From Cephalotus follicularis (lineage: Eukaryota > Streptophyta > Magnoliopsida > Oxalidales > Cephalotaceae), in contig BDDD01001953.1 in the NCBI GenBank assembly GCA_001972305.1, positions 11,686 to 75,685 on the forward strand: a stretch of 64,000 nucleotides of DNA, given 5' to 3'. The position numbers and the translations under genes are program-made. Below the pieces are notes generated by a model. That model did not search any database. It saw only the letters and a list, made by a program, of their open reading frames with translations, and had not been told where the DNA came from. Shown here one piece after another: positions 10,403-22,756 of the stretch (position 1 is the first letter of the stretch; every line of letters starts with the position of its first letter).

Positions 10403-11853
10403 ATCTCCCACTTGGCCCTTCAAGCCACAATGACCTATAGCTTAAGACCATTGCACTTATGTGTCTCTCAAGTACAGTGCTGCTCAAAACCTTGGTAAGT
10501 GGGTCTACTAAGTTTGCCTCCGTGGAAACTCTCTCTAAGGTGATGTCTCCTCTGTCAATGATCTCCCAGATCAGGTGATACCGTCGCAATATGTGTTTAG
10601 AGCGATGATGAGACCGTAGCTCTTTTACTTGTACAACAACCCCATCATTGTCACAGTATACCATAACCAGACGGGCAATAGTAGGAACCACATCAAGTTC
10701 AGTAATGAACTTTCGCATCCAAACAGCTTCCTTAGCGGCATCGGAGGCTGCAACATACTCTGCTTCCGTTGTGGAGTCTGTAGTAGTTTCCTGCTTCAAA
10801 CTTCTCCAGCTCACAGCACCGCCGTTCAGGACAAAAACGAATCCTGAAACGGACTTGTGATCATCCGGATCACTATTGAAACTAGAGTCGGTAGAACCCT
10901 CTAATTTCAATTCACTATTTCCTCTATAAGTCAAAAAAGTATCCTGATTCCTTCTCAGGTATTTGAGAACCCCTTTGACTATTTCCCAGTGTTTCTCACC
11001 GGGGTCGGACTAAAATCGACTAGCCATACCCAAGGCATAAGCGACATCAAGCCTAGTACACAGCATGGCGTACATGATGGAGCCAACAGCTGAAGCATAT
11101 GGCTGCCTACTCATGTGTGCCCTCTCCTCATCTGTCTGTGGAGACATCCTCTTGGAGAGGTGAATTCCCTGACCAATTGGTAGTAGGCCACACTTGGAAT
11201 TCTCAAGGCCATACCGTTTCAGCACATTGCTAATGTACTGGATTTGGGAGAGCCCTAACAACCTATTAGATCTGTCTCTATAGATCTTTATACCCAATAT
11301 ATAGGAAACCTCTCTCAAATCCTTCATGGAGAAGTTCTTAGATAACCATACTTTAACGGATTGCAACATACCCACATCATTCCCTATGATTAGTATGTCA
11401 TCCACGTATAGTACCAAGAAAGTGATGTTTGGGCCATCCTGTTTCCGGTAGACACAAGGCTCATCTATGTTTTTTTTATGAAACTGAAAGTCTTAACGGT
11501 CTCATCAAAATGGATATTCCAGCTACAGGATGCTTGCTTAAGGCCATAAGTATACCTTTGGAGCTTGCACATTCTCTGTGGATGCTCCCCGGATGTAAAC
11601 CCCTCAGGTTGGGACATATAAATGTCCTCTTCAAGATAGTCATTCAAGAAGGCCGTCTTGACATCCATCTGCCATATCTCATAGTCATAATGAGTGGCAA
11701 TAGCAAGCAATATCCGGATGGACTTAAGCATAGCGACTGGTGAGAAAGTTTCGGTATAGTCGACTCCATGTCTTTGCCTATACCATTTCGCGACCAATCG
11801 TGCTTTATAAGTTTCTATCTTACCATCAGCGCCAATATTCCTCTTGAAGATCC
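10392..11853 (-). pseudogene. Copia #1 reverse transcriptase and RNase H
   Basis: RT text runs from 11853 leftward: [54 protein letters not shown], then the catalytic box YVDDILIIGND (about 11375-11407) and SMKDLREVSYILGIKI. The RNase H part follows: GSTDSSFNSDPDDHKSVSG, WRSLKQETTTDSTTEAEY and CDNDG, with the catalytic acids visible. Frame changes lie near 11440-11465 and 10940-11010. The ORF ends LLD-stop at 10392, inside the first bases of the LTR, as is common in this type. Good preservation compared with Copia #2. Confidence 0.9.
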
Positions 11854-11854
11854 A

Positions 11855-13125
11855 TTAGCAACCAATAGGGTTAACACCCTCAGGTGCATCTACCAATTTC
11901 CATACTTGGTTGGCATACATGGAGTCCGTTTCAGATTTCATGGCTTCAAGCCATGCCCCGGATTCAGTGCTCTTCACTGCTTCCTCATAGCTGACAGGCT
12001 CGTCATCATCGATGTCGTTGAGTTCATTAGTGCCCTCAATGAGAAAACCATATCTCTTAAGCGCTGTTGAAACTCGGCCTAGTCTCCTCACCAGAGGAGT
12101 GCCTTCTTGAGATCCTTTCTCAGGTTGGGGTCCATCCCCAATTATGTCTCTAGAGGGTTCAACCTTTAATTTCTCTTCATCCTGTGGGCTTTCACCAGGT
12201 GATAACTCTCTTAGTTCCACCTTACTCCCACTGCTCCCTGCAAGCAGGTATTCCTTCTCTAAGAATGTGGCAGTACGCGAAACAAAAACCTTTTGTTCGC
12301 TGGGATGGTAAAAGTAGTATCCTTTTGTCTCTTTAGGATACCCCACAAATCGGTAACGATCTGCTCATGCCTCCAGCTTAGAAGCCTCTTTCTTCTTCAC
12401 GTAAGCTGGACAGTCCCAAACCTTCAAATGGTTTAGACTGGGTTTTCTCCCTAAAAATACCTTGTAAGGAGTAGAGGGGATGGATTTAGAAGGAATCCGG
12501 TTTAGGATGTACGCTGCCGCTTGCAACGCATAACCCTAAAATGATATAGGCATATCTGTAAAAGACATCATGGACCGGACCATATTCATCAAGGTCCTAT
12601 TCCTCCGCTCGGACACACCATTATGCTGTGGTGTTCCGGGAGGTGTTCATTGAGAGCGAATTCCGTTATCCCTAAGATAACCCAGGAATTCAGCAGACAA
12701 GTATTCACCACCTCGATCCGACCGGAGGATCTTAATGGGTTTACCCATTTGCTTTTCTACTTCTAGTCTGAATTCTTTGAACCTCTCAAAGGCCTCAGAC
12801 TCGTGTTTCATTAGAAACACATACCCATACCGTGCAAGTCATCGGTGAAGGTAATGAAGTAGGCAAAACCTCCAATAGCATTGACCGATATAGGTCCGCA
12901 GACGTCTGTGTGGACAAGTCTCGGTATGTCCACTGCCCTTTCTCCTACCCCAGAGAAGGGAGATTTGGTCATCTTGCCAATAAGACATGGCTCACACGTA
13001 GGAAAGGGCTTCACGTCCTGGATGTCGAGAAGACCATCCTTAACCAAACGTGTTAATCTAGCATCGCTAGGATGACCTAATCTACAATGCCATATGTAAG
13101 AAGGATTTACATCGCTTATCTCTCT
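11855..13125 (-). pseudogene. Copia #1 integrase
   Basis: Integrase joins the cDNA to host DNA. The zinc-binding pre-integrase text is at 13047-12900 (LLDIQDVKPF, CEPCLIGKMTKSPF), then the core start (LVHTDVCGPIS) with the first catalytic Asp. The glutamate of the DDE triad is in HNGVSERRNRTL near 12600-12635. The C-terminal text is RFVGYPKETKGYYFYHP and the linker towards RT is acidic. Stops and frameshifts occur near 12811, 12650 and 12365. Confidence 0.87.
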
Positions 13126-13563
13126 TTATCTTTTAGTGCTGGTTCCAGTTTGAATTGTTAAAGCCATTTGTTGATTTGTATTTAAAACATAAATCCCATT
13201 GTCTATATGTCCCTCACATATAAGAACTTTGTTATTTATAAGACTACAAGTAAATGCAATAAAAGTGAGCTCCATGCCCATCTTATACAAATAGGAAACA
13301 GAAATTATGTTCCTTACAAGGTTCCTGACATAATAACAAGGATCAAGTTTTAATATATGCACATTCAACAAAGACAATTCAAAAACGCCTACAAAAGTGG
13401 TGTGAATTCTTGACCCATCACCAAGGCGTAAGTCCAGTGCTTCCTTAGCATCAAGCTTTGTAGCTTCTCTTAGCCCCTGCAAAGAGTTACAAATATTAGT
13501 TCCACAACCTGAATCCAAAACCCAAGTTGAACTAACATTTTCAGCTAGAAAAAACTCAATCAT
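13126..13563 (-). pseudogene. Copia #1 protease
   Basis: Aspartic protease of the polyprotein; the active-site text STWVLDSGCGTNIC is present (DSG as expected). The open stretch continues into the pre-integrase region (LCKMGMELTF-like text, LICEGHIDNGIYVL). The frame differs from gag, so a frameshift lies between. Confidence 0.85.
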
Positions 13564-13599
13564 AAAAGTACCTGACCCTGAGGCACCTTCTGATTTGGA

Positions 13600-14468
13600 C
13601 TTTTGGAACTCTCGGCATTGAGATCTCCAATGACCTTACTTCCTATAATAGAAGCAACAGTCGTCATCCTGAAGCTGTCGGATCGTGTCTAGGATGGCTT
13701 CCCCAACCACTGGCCCCACCGACCCAATAGATTGTCTTCCTTTCTTCTTATTCTTCCCTTTAGGAATCATGGGCACCTTGCCCTTGGACGTAGATCCTTT
13801 CAATCTACCCTTTTTAGGAGCTTCCTGGAAGAAGTAGAAGGTAGAAGCATCACATTAGACTTGGACTTTCCATGGTCCATGTCTGCTTCGGCCGTACGAA
13901 GCATTTCCACAAGTCCAGGTAGATCACTTTCCACCTTGTTCATGTGGAAATTTGTGATGAATTGGGAGTATGACCGTGGAAGAGAGCAAAGCATCAGGTC
14001 AATGTAATAATCATTGTCCATGGTGAGATCTAATTGAGTCAGCTGCTCAATGAGATCTATCATCTTCAGTCCATATGTGTGGACTGAAGCTCCCTCGGTC
14101 ATCTTCAGAGAAAAGAGCTGACGAGACAAGTTAAACCTCTCGGTTCGAGACCGGGATCCATACAACTCCTGAAGACGGAGAAGTATGTCTCCAAGGGTTT
14201 CAAGTTTCTCGTGCTATCTTTGCAATTCTGGGACCATACCCGAAATCGCTAGGCAACGAGCTTGCTCATCCTCGTCTATCCATTTGGCCCTCTTGGCCTT
14301 TTGCTCTTCTGTCGAAGTGGCTCCCAATATTGGGGGGCTCTCAGTCATGACATGAGCAAGCTTCATGCTCGTGAGTGCTAGGCGTAGATTGTGCAGCCAA
14401 TCCATAAAGTTTGGACCCGTAATCTTATTAGTTTCCAATACGCGAGAAAGTGTTGTGCCAACTGACAT
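13600..14468 (-). pseudogene. Copia #1 gag
   Basis: Gag begins at ATG 14468 (MSVGTTLSRVLETNKITGPN, then FMDWLHNLRLALTS), a normal Copia gag N-terminus. One in-frame TAG (14214-14216) separates it from the rest (RSRTERFNLSRQLFSLKMTEG, NDYYIDLMLCSLPRSYSQFI). The zinc knuckle near 13610-13665 is damaged: the expected CxxC is C followed by Tyr, a stop falls before GHW, and QC remains. Confidence 0.85.
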
Positions 14469-14981
14469 TTTAAGCAGAGTCTGTATATATCTAACAACCT
14501 ATAAAAGAGGAAACATAAAAGAGAGAAATATTAGCAGAAAATTCCATTTTAATGTTATTACAATAATCCTTGGTCTTTTGTAATTACGGCTACTCCCACT
14601 ATTCTAATCGTATTCCACACCCCCATGTGGAATTTGGGAAGCCTCTCGCTTCCTAGTGGGGATCGGAATCTACCCAGATATTATAGCCTTAACTTTGGCT
14701 AACAAACCATAATATCTGAATAGGTAGGTACGAGTACCAATTTACATTCTCGGACTCTTCCCTCAAAATGTAAGATCCGATACAAAACATTCGGCCTCCC
14801 GGCCCTTATGGTCTCAGCTTTAGCATGACAAACCATAAGATCCAAGTATAAGTCATACCCACAATCCTCAAAGAAATGAACCCATTTTGACATCCACACG
14901 CTTTGGCCTGTCAGAATGTCAAAACATGGTTATTTCCTTCCAGTGTACCTCACACTGAAATTAAATTGAAATGGTCATATC
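14469..14981 (-). other. Copia #1 leader, gag-proximal part
   Basis: Non-coding 5' leader between PBS and gag. It matches the Copia #2 leader (32560-33080), including the TTTACATTGTAAGGATCTC-like and CCCACTAGGAAG words. It is separated from its left half (17794-18681) by the solo LTR insertion. No ORF of interest. Confidence 0.7.
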
Positions 14982-17793
14982 TGTCACACCCGTTCCCTAC
15001 AACAACCGATATCCTACTGAGAACGGATATGACGTTCCACATGACAACTTCCTTTTAGAAGTCACCACATGGTTTCTATAAAACTCACTTTAAACTTGGA
15101 AATCAAAAAGTTAAACGTTTCCAAAACTTTGAAAATTTTTCTAACTCTTAAATTTTTACGAAAATCGGGCATGTAGTATTCGTTTATAGGACTATGCCCC
15201 CTGTAAATAAAAACACAGTTTATAATCACACTCCCGAAGGAGGAATCAACAGTTTATAATCGGGCTCAGCCCTCAGTAAACCACAATTTAAAGCAGTAAA
15301 CATAGGTTGGGCTCAGCCTCAACCATTTCAAATAGCAATAAAAGTAAATCTATAGGGCTCGGCCCTTTAAAAGCAAAACTATAAAAGAAAACGTTTATAT
15401 GAAAACATAAGTAAATGCATGAATTTTAATGCTAATGTAGTTATGCTGTGCATGTGTTGAGATCCTGGTAGCATGTCCTGCCCTCGTGGTCCATCATCTA
15501 CTGAACAGATCTAACAATCGCTTACCATCTTGTCTTTATCTGAAAGGGAAAGAAAAGAGAAGGGGTTAGTCCAAATGACTAAGTGAGTAGAAACAATAAA
15601 TACATCTCCCATAAATATATACTGAATAGAAGGCAAAATAAAATAAGCTCAAAGTAGTATAAAAGTGAATCTACGACAAGAAATATAATCAATGATTACC
15701 AAAGAAATCAAGATCTAAAAGGATAATCAAATCAACTGAAGATATCAAGATCCATAAAAAATCATGATCCACAAAGGATATCGAGATCACAAAGGGATAT
15801 CGAGATTCTCGATGTGTAAACGAAATCAACGAAAGGGATCTCGATACTCGACAAATAGCTCCACAATATAACATGAGTCAGAAATGAAAACAATATCATC
15901 AAAAGAGATCCACAAAAAGTTCCAAGATCATCTCGATACTTAACAATCGAATTCCACAAATGTGACCATAGACATTATCAAGGCTCCATAAATGAAACAC
16001 TCGAACTTAACAACGAAGTCCACTGAACGAATATCAAAGTCAAGACAGAAATCAAATACATGAGAGTCAACAACAAATCCAAGTATCTGAATATCAACTC
16101 AAAGATACGATCATAATCAAATAAATGTCAATACAAATCAACAAATCCGGCCCTCAATAGCCATTTCATAATAGAACCACGAAAGAGCACATCCCCGGCA
16201 ACAAAACTCAAACATGACAATACGAATCTAGAATGAATATGACCATAGCAACAAAAATGATATATGTCCGCAGGAGCCAATGCGGATACAACATCGCGAA
16301 GTGAAATGAATATATGATCACAAGGTCTCATATCAATGTGAACATTCAATCAGAATACCAACAGAGGCTCAAAGCAAGCGTTTAAGGAATCGATTTCAAT
16401 TCGACTATCAACAAGTCATATCAATATGAACATTCAATCGAAATACCAATAAAGGTTTCAAGCAAACGATTCGAAAATCGATTCAAATTAAGTTATCAAT
16501 AAGGGATTCCAAGAGCAATTATGGAATCAGCATATCACAAGCCATAGAAGTCAACAAACACAATATCAACAAGCTTAGGATATCAACAATTCAGAATCGA
16601 CAAGCTATGGCATTTAAAGATCACAATAGAGGCAATATCCATCACAAGGAATATCAACAGCAACTAAGATAAAATAAGGGAGGAGATGTTCTACTCACAC
16701 TATCATAGCCGATACTTCCACGGACTAACCCCGTTAAGCTTTGAACAGGTCATCGGTTCTCGTCATCGTTTCGAAACTCTACCATCCTTCACGCTGCATA
16801 AACATAGCACGTATCGTTATGACATATTCATAGGAAACATAATCTATCGTAATCGGAACTCTGGCCAACCTGCCGAAGTTCCGATGACACCCAAAACCGA
16901 GCATCCATAATTGCTGGTCAACACATTACTGGCCGAATTTCACTGTGACTCGCCCGGGAACGGGCAGCCACCGCCGGCAGTGAGTTGACTCACTGAGTCA
17001 ACTCACCGATCGTCCAACAAATATAACCACTTCACAAAAAAGTCACAAAACAACTTGGTCTACACGTCTCCGCCCAAGACTCACCGAGAATCGGCAGCTG
17101 TCGCCGCGCCAGAGCTCCGGCCGAGACGCCATTGCTCCGGTCTCATCACCCCTGGCATCCACAAGCTCCGGTCTACTCATTGGTGGCTGAGACTCGCCGG
17201 GAATCGACGCCAAAAGTGGCGACAGAGGCGGCAGCGAGTCAACTCGCTCAGTTGACTCACCCGCTAAAATCCGGCCGTTTTCGGCCGAATCACGCCACAA
17301 CAGCCGTCGAAATGGGAAGAGGTGGTCTTCTAGACCATGACCGCACCCATCCGCGACGCCAAAAGTGGCGGACGGCGGTGGCAGCGGCCAAAACGCAGGG
17401 GAAAGAAAAAGAAGAAAAGAGGAGAGAGAAGGAGAAGGAGGGGGTTACCGGTGGTGGAGAAGCCGCAGGGGTGCTCGACGCCTCCTCCTGGTCACCGGTC
17501 TGACATCTCTCGCGCTCTCTGCATCTCTCTCCCGATCTCTCTCTGTTCTATCTCTCTCTCGCCATTTCTCTGTCTTCTTTCTTCTCACACGGGCGCTCAA
17601 CGCCTGTGTCTTGTTTTTATTTTTACTTAAGGCGCTAGGCGCCTTCTAGCGCCTTCAGCCGATTTCCCCATTTTTTTTTAAATAACATAAAATATACACA
17701 TATATAATAATAATAATTACTAAAAGCCACTCGCCAAATTTTCACGCTCACGTGTTTTATAAATCAGCCCCGTAAATGTGACGGGGCATCACA
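14982..17793 (-). mobile_element. Solo LTR-like insertion in Copia #1 leader
   Basis: A 2.81-kb non-coding block that starts TGTCACACCC and ends GGCATCACA on the plus strand. It is flanked by ATATC and ATATG, an imperfect 5-bp duplication. The same spot in Copia #2 (about 32568-32580) is uninterrupted, which proves the insertion. On the minus strand a TTTATAAAACACGTG promoter-like word sits about 40 bp inside the edge, suggesting transcription right to left. Inside are small hairpins around GGGCTCAGCCC (15200-15400) and a CT/GA-rich block (17400-17600). No gag or pol is seen: probably a solo LTR of a large non-coding family. Confidence 0.75.
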
Positions 17794-18681
17794 ATATGGG
17801 GGACCTCAGCTTTGGCTGGTGCTATCCCCAATATGTCCACACCATTCAACGATGATAATGGAAGGCCAACGACAGGGCAGCCATATGCTCCACCGCTAAT
17901 GGACTTATTATTTATATGATTTGGAAGAATTTGGTCTTATCAATTTTATTAAATTACCAATGCCATTATTAGATAATTTAATTATTTTCCAATCCCTTTG
18001 GAACGGCTGAACATGCTTGAACGTGTTTGGATTGTTTGTAAAAAGAAAAACATCAATTTCATGCATCCTAAAAGTGGCCTGACTTGGGACATAAAACAAT
18101 AAATGATCGCATGAGCCAACGTGACCACTTGATCTCCTAGGTGTACTAATTTAATTAACTCTATCACATTTTGCTACCACGCATACATGGTCTTCAATTG
18201 GTCTTGTATTTTTCTTTGATCCCCTCTTCAGGCTTAATTAGTCTCCTTTCTTCCATTTACATCCATTGTACAATTAAAAGAAAAGAAATACAATTGAGGA
18301 AGAAGAGAATTCTATTCCCTATAAAATAAATGACAAGAAAATAAACGGCGCACGCAGGCAACCTTATTACAGGCCGAATGAATTCCATTAAATGTAATAA
18401 AGAATTTAAATCATCCACAAAAGAAACCATAAAACTAGGTCTAGTCCCAAGCCTACCAGTATGCATAAGAAATTCAAAAATATAGCCATATATATAATTG
18501 AATTAACACGTAAAAAATTTAATGTTCAATGGCTTGTCGATTTCACCAAAAGCTGAAAATTGCAACTCCCACTAAATCTAGGATTACAATAAAATCCGCC
18601 AACGAAGGGAAACCAACCACAAAGCCATTAGACATCAAATTAAGATTTGATTGATGCTAATTAGGTCACTTGTATACCACT
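17794..18681 (-). other. Copia #1 leader, PBS-proximal part
   Basis: Non-coding leader homologous to 31265-32560 of Copia #2. The primer-binding region next to the 5' LTR reads, on the minus strand, GTGGTATACAAGTG, a decayed form of the TGGTATCATAGC site in Copia #2. It lacks the MITE found in Copia #2 and so shows the empty site near 17945. Confidence 0.7.
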
Positions 18682-20974
18682 TTTTGGGAACCTATGGCTC
18701 ATAGGGCAGCGGAAGCACTCAATTTGATTTTTCGGCATTAGGGTGATTAACTTTAATTACAACTGAATAGTTAATTTCCAAGTAATGGGAATACCGTAAA
18801 GCCTAATATCAAAGAGTCCCAAATAATGTCCAAGATCACCAATTAAATATGCAATCAAATCCATAACCAAGCATAGAGAAACTTGAGATCACAAATATAA
18901 AAGAAGGAGAAGAAAGTGTTACCAACGTGACGAACTCCTTTCTTCAAGTCAAGCTTCCTCCACTCTTTAATCCAAAACTAATAGCTCAAAGACCTTCCTT
19001 TTACCATGAAAAGGAGGAGAAGATGGAGAGGTTTTGTACTTAACTTAGATTAAATCAATCTAGATAAAGATCCAATATAATATACAAAGTAATCTCCACC
19101 TAAATTGACTAAGAAAGTGTATAAGGTTTTGTTGATATTAAACTCTCTTTATTGAAGACAAAGTGGCACTTTTCTCTCTTAAAAATTGAAACCAACGGCC
19201 ACACAAGAGAGATGGGAGAGAGAGCACTTATGTGAGAGGGAGAGATTACAATAGAGATGCCAAAGTTGCCGTGCATCACATATATATTACAAAGACAAAG
19301 CAAAGTCTTGTTTAGTATGTTAAGCCTTCATCATTAGTTTTGTCTTTTATGCCATAACTCTCTTTTGTCTTCTAGTGATTAATGCAACAATGAGTCATCA
19401 CATTTTATCACTAAAATATCTCACATTTCATCACATGACCGGCCAAACACTTGCCCACCAAGTGTTGTTGCCGAATAATGCCAAAATGGAGAAATAAGTT
19501 GACTAAGTCAACATATGTGTAACTTTTGGGCATGATTTTGGGCCTCCTTCTTTTATACAATATTGAGCCAAAAAATAAGCCAAGATGGTCCATTCTCTAT
19601 GATCCGAATTCGGCCAAGACATGGGATTAAATCCCTAGCCCAAAGTTAGTCCAATGATCTTTCTTTATAATAAGTTCCCAAAGCACTTAATGTAAATTCA
19701 TATCAACCATTCGCTTAGAATATTTTATCATGGTACTGCATGGACCCGAATCTAGAAAATAAAATATTCACTAGCAAAGTAACATCTCCTTGATGTCAAC
19801 CTTTTACTAGATGACATGTTTCTCTACACGTCAACCAATTCAAATTCAGGCAGGACCCGAAAGCCTCTCGATCTCCAGTATGATGATAAATTCTTAGGTC
19901 ATCCTGTTTGTTTGGTACGACTATTCTAATAGTCACTGACTATTAAAATAGCCCCAGTGTGATCTCCAGTCACCCCCCAGATTCGTGTATTACCACGTCT
20001 ATCAATCAGGGACCGAATAGCCAGTCGCTTTATCCAATCATCGGCATATGTGTAGTGTTTTCCTCGTCATACTTAGCTCCGATCAACGGTCTAGGGTTTG
20101 GATGAATGTCACCCCTAGATTTATCCGTGATACTAAATATCTATGATCGCACTAAGACTATGACAGACCTCCCATTGAAACTACCCCGTCTCTGTTCCAT
20201 CTATAACATGTATAGGATTTTAAGTCTACAACGTACATAGACAAATAGAGCTGGTCACCCTCAGCCCGGGTGTGACGATTCCTTGTTGCGCACTCGCTCA
20301 TACATCTCAATGCAGCTTCCACAAGACCCAAAGACAACTCTTTTACCAGCACATGGCTAGTGCTGGGGAAGGCAAAAATCAAAGTCAAGCAGTCACCACA
20401 CAATGCATGCTAGCCGCTCAGGTCAAAGGAGACAACGTAGGCGTGGACCTACTAGTCACCATAGACTATACACTACCGAGACCATAGGAATCCCTATTGA
20501 CATGGGTATTGACTATCCAAATAGGGATCCTATTGGTGGGTCAGTTCAGCATCATGCATCCGGACACTCACCCCACATTAGCTTTAGGATAATACCAAAT
20601 GGTCCATGAGAAGATCCATCATTCCTCCTTGTGAGCAAGCATAATGTGACAAGTCTTTACCCCAGTTCAATAATGGCCCAAAGAATGTGAACCTTTGACT
20701 TGGAACAGTTTAGTCAAAGGGAATAAGGATCTCATTCTCATGGCCCCCTTGGCAAGAGATCCAATCCTTTGATGTGATAGGGCTATATATGGCATACAGT
20801 TAATCAAGATTAATTATTCTGTTCCTTTTGGTTGGTTGGGATGAGCCATATAATCATGCCAATATATATAAATTTGCACATAGAACATAAATGGAATACA
20901 GAACTGTATAAATCAAGAGTGTATAAATATAAGCACCACACCAGGTGGCTTGTAGGGACACCCCTAATCTAACA
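18682..20974 (-). repeat. Copia #1 5' LTR
   Basis: About 2.29 kb, the partner of 8112-10402, with scattered single-base differences. It would hold the element's promoter. In the sense direction the sequence begins TGTTAGATTAGGGGTG and ends GGTTCCCAAAA before the primer-binding site. ORFs inside it duplicate those of the other LTR and are not genes. Confidence 0.93.
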
Positions 20975-20975
20975 G

Positions 20976-21579
20976 TTAGTGCAGTGATAGTCAGGGAAGA
21001 GGACAAAATTCAGAGGCCGGTATATTATGTTTGTAAAGCCTTGAATGACGTTGAAGGGCGGTATCCAGAGGTAGAAAATTTGCTTATGCTCTGATCATAG
21101 CAGCTTGGAAGCTAATGTCGTATTTCCAAGCCCACAGTATCAAAGTTTTAACCGACAAGCCACTTAGACAGGTACTAGCGAAGCCAGACATGTCAGGCAG
21201 ACTAGTCAAGTGATCTGTCGAATTGGGCCAGTATGATGTGAAATTCGAAGCCAGACCAGCAATAAAATCATAGGTCTTGGCTTATTTTGTTGGAGATAAT
21301 ACACCTACGAAGTATATAGAAGAAGATTCATCCGAGAATGAGAAAGGGTTATGGAAGCTATCAGTTGATATGTCTTCCTGCATCTCCGGAAGTGGAGCCG
21401 GATTGGTGCTAACTAGCCTAGATGGATGGACCTTGGAGTATGCTCTGAGAGCAGGGGAATTAGAAAGAAATCGAACCATACTTGTAAACTATCAAGACAA
21501 GTCGACCATCTCGAAGGTAGATGTGATGGACATCGATGTTCAATGTGAGCCTAATTGGATGACTCCATTCATTAATTGA
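20976..21579 (+). pseudogene. Gypsy #1 RNase H, internally deleted
   Basis: Resumes the Gypsy pol after Copia #1: VREEDKIQRPVYYV and NDVEGRYPEVE (end of RT/first RNase H), then VGDNTPTKYIEED and KLSVDMSSC (the VDGSS motif of the second RNase H-like domain, here with Met for Gly). After EYALR the text jumps to AGELERNRTILV. The block that in Gypsy #2 carries ATNNEAE and SDCQLVVG, with the other catalytic acids, is missing. Several stops occur before 21277. Confidence 0.82.
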
Positions 21580-21582
21580 TGG

Positions 21583-22756
21583 AATTTTGCCAGAGGACCC
21601 AGAGGAGGCGAGAATGTTGGTGTACAGATCCAACAGGTACCAATTCAGTGATGGGGTCCTCTACAAAAGGTCATTTTCTTTCCCTTTATTAAGATGTCTA
21701 GCTCCCTTAGAGGCCGACTATGACTGAAGGGAAATCCATGAAGGAGTGTGTGGAAATCACACGGGGGCCTAAACCTTGTCTAATAAATTGTTGAGGCAAG
21801 GCTATTTATGGCCAACCATGCACCAAGATGCCATTAACTTCGTGAGAAAATGTGATAAGTGTCGGAGGAATGCCAATATAAGCAGAAGACCATCAAGGCC
21901 TTTGACATTTATCACGACCCCTTGTCCGTTTACACGATGGGGAATGGACTTCGTCGGACCATTACCAGTGGCGACATGTTAGAGGAAGTACCTCATCGTG
22001 GCAGTGGACTATTTCACCAAATGGGTAGAAGCCGAGCCCCTGACCACAATAACATAGAGAAATATGAAAAGCTTCGTCTGGAAGTCAATCATTTGCCGAT
22101 TTTTCCCAAGAGTAATTGTCTCAGACAATGGGAAGCAATTTGATTGCCAAGCTTTTTGAGATTTTTGCAAAGAGTAGAGGATTGAACATAGGCTTTCCTT
22201 CATGGCCTACCCCTAGAGCAATGGCCAAGCAGAGGTCGTTAACAGAGAAATCATCTTAGGGTTGAAAAAACGATTCGAAACTAGCAAGGGAAGATGTACA
22301 GAGGAGCTACCAAGCGTACTATGGGCTTATAGAACTACTCCTTGGACAATAATCGGTGAGTCCCCATTTTGCCTTTGTTTTGGATCGGAAGCTATGATAC
22401 CGGCGGAGATTGGGGTGCATTCTCCAAGAGTGGTGCATTTCAACGAATCTAATAATGAAGAAGGATTAAGGAACCTCCTTGACTTAGTGGAGGAGCTCAG
22501 AGACAAAGTAGCCATCATAGTATAAGCTTACCAACAGAGGGTGAGCCATTATTCCAGCAAGAGGGTAAATCCTAGACCACTAAAGGAGGGAGACTTAGTC
22601 CTTACAAATGCGACAGTAGCAGATCCCACTGGCATAAGAGGAAAATTAGCTCATAATTGGGAAGGACCCTACAAGGTGAAGAAAGTGCTCCGACCTGGAA
22701 CATTCAAACTTGAAACTCTGGGGTCGGAGGGAGATTCCTAGGGTTTGGAATGCCGA
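21583..22756 (+). pseudogene. Gypsy #1 integrase
   Basis: H2C2 zinc-binding text (REIHEGVCGNHTG, then KCDKCRRN) is followed by the core: WGMDFVGPLP (first Asp), VIVSDNGKQFDCQAF (second Asp) and NGQAEVVNREI (Glu). The C-terminal part reads GRCTEELPSVLWAYRTTP, YQQRVS, DLVL, WEGPYKVKKVLRPGTFKLE. At least eight stops or frameshifts interrupt it. It matches Gypsy #2 integrase (48104-49285) over its whole length. Confidence 0.9.

Larger units (their letters stand above)
8112..20974 (-). mobile_element. Ty1/Copia retrotransposon #1
   Basis: Minus-strand element with 5' LTR at 18682-20974, 3' LTR at 8112-10402, and gag-protease-integrase-RT-RNase H between them; integrase before RT is diagnostic for Copia. 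The flanking 5-bp duplication is ATTAG (8107-8111) and GTTAG (20975-20979), one mismatch. Joining the flanks restores the Gypsy reading (AATQGPI-SAVIVREE) seen uninterrupted in Gypsy #2. It carries a solo LTR-like insertion at 14982-17793. Confidence 0.92.

Noticed and set aside
17055-17649. Cluster of overlapping ORFs (66-123 codons) on the plus strand
   Set aside because: All three frames are open through a GC- and CT-rich part of the solo LTR; translations are Arg/Ser-rich low complexity.
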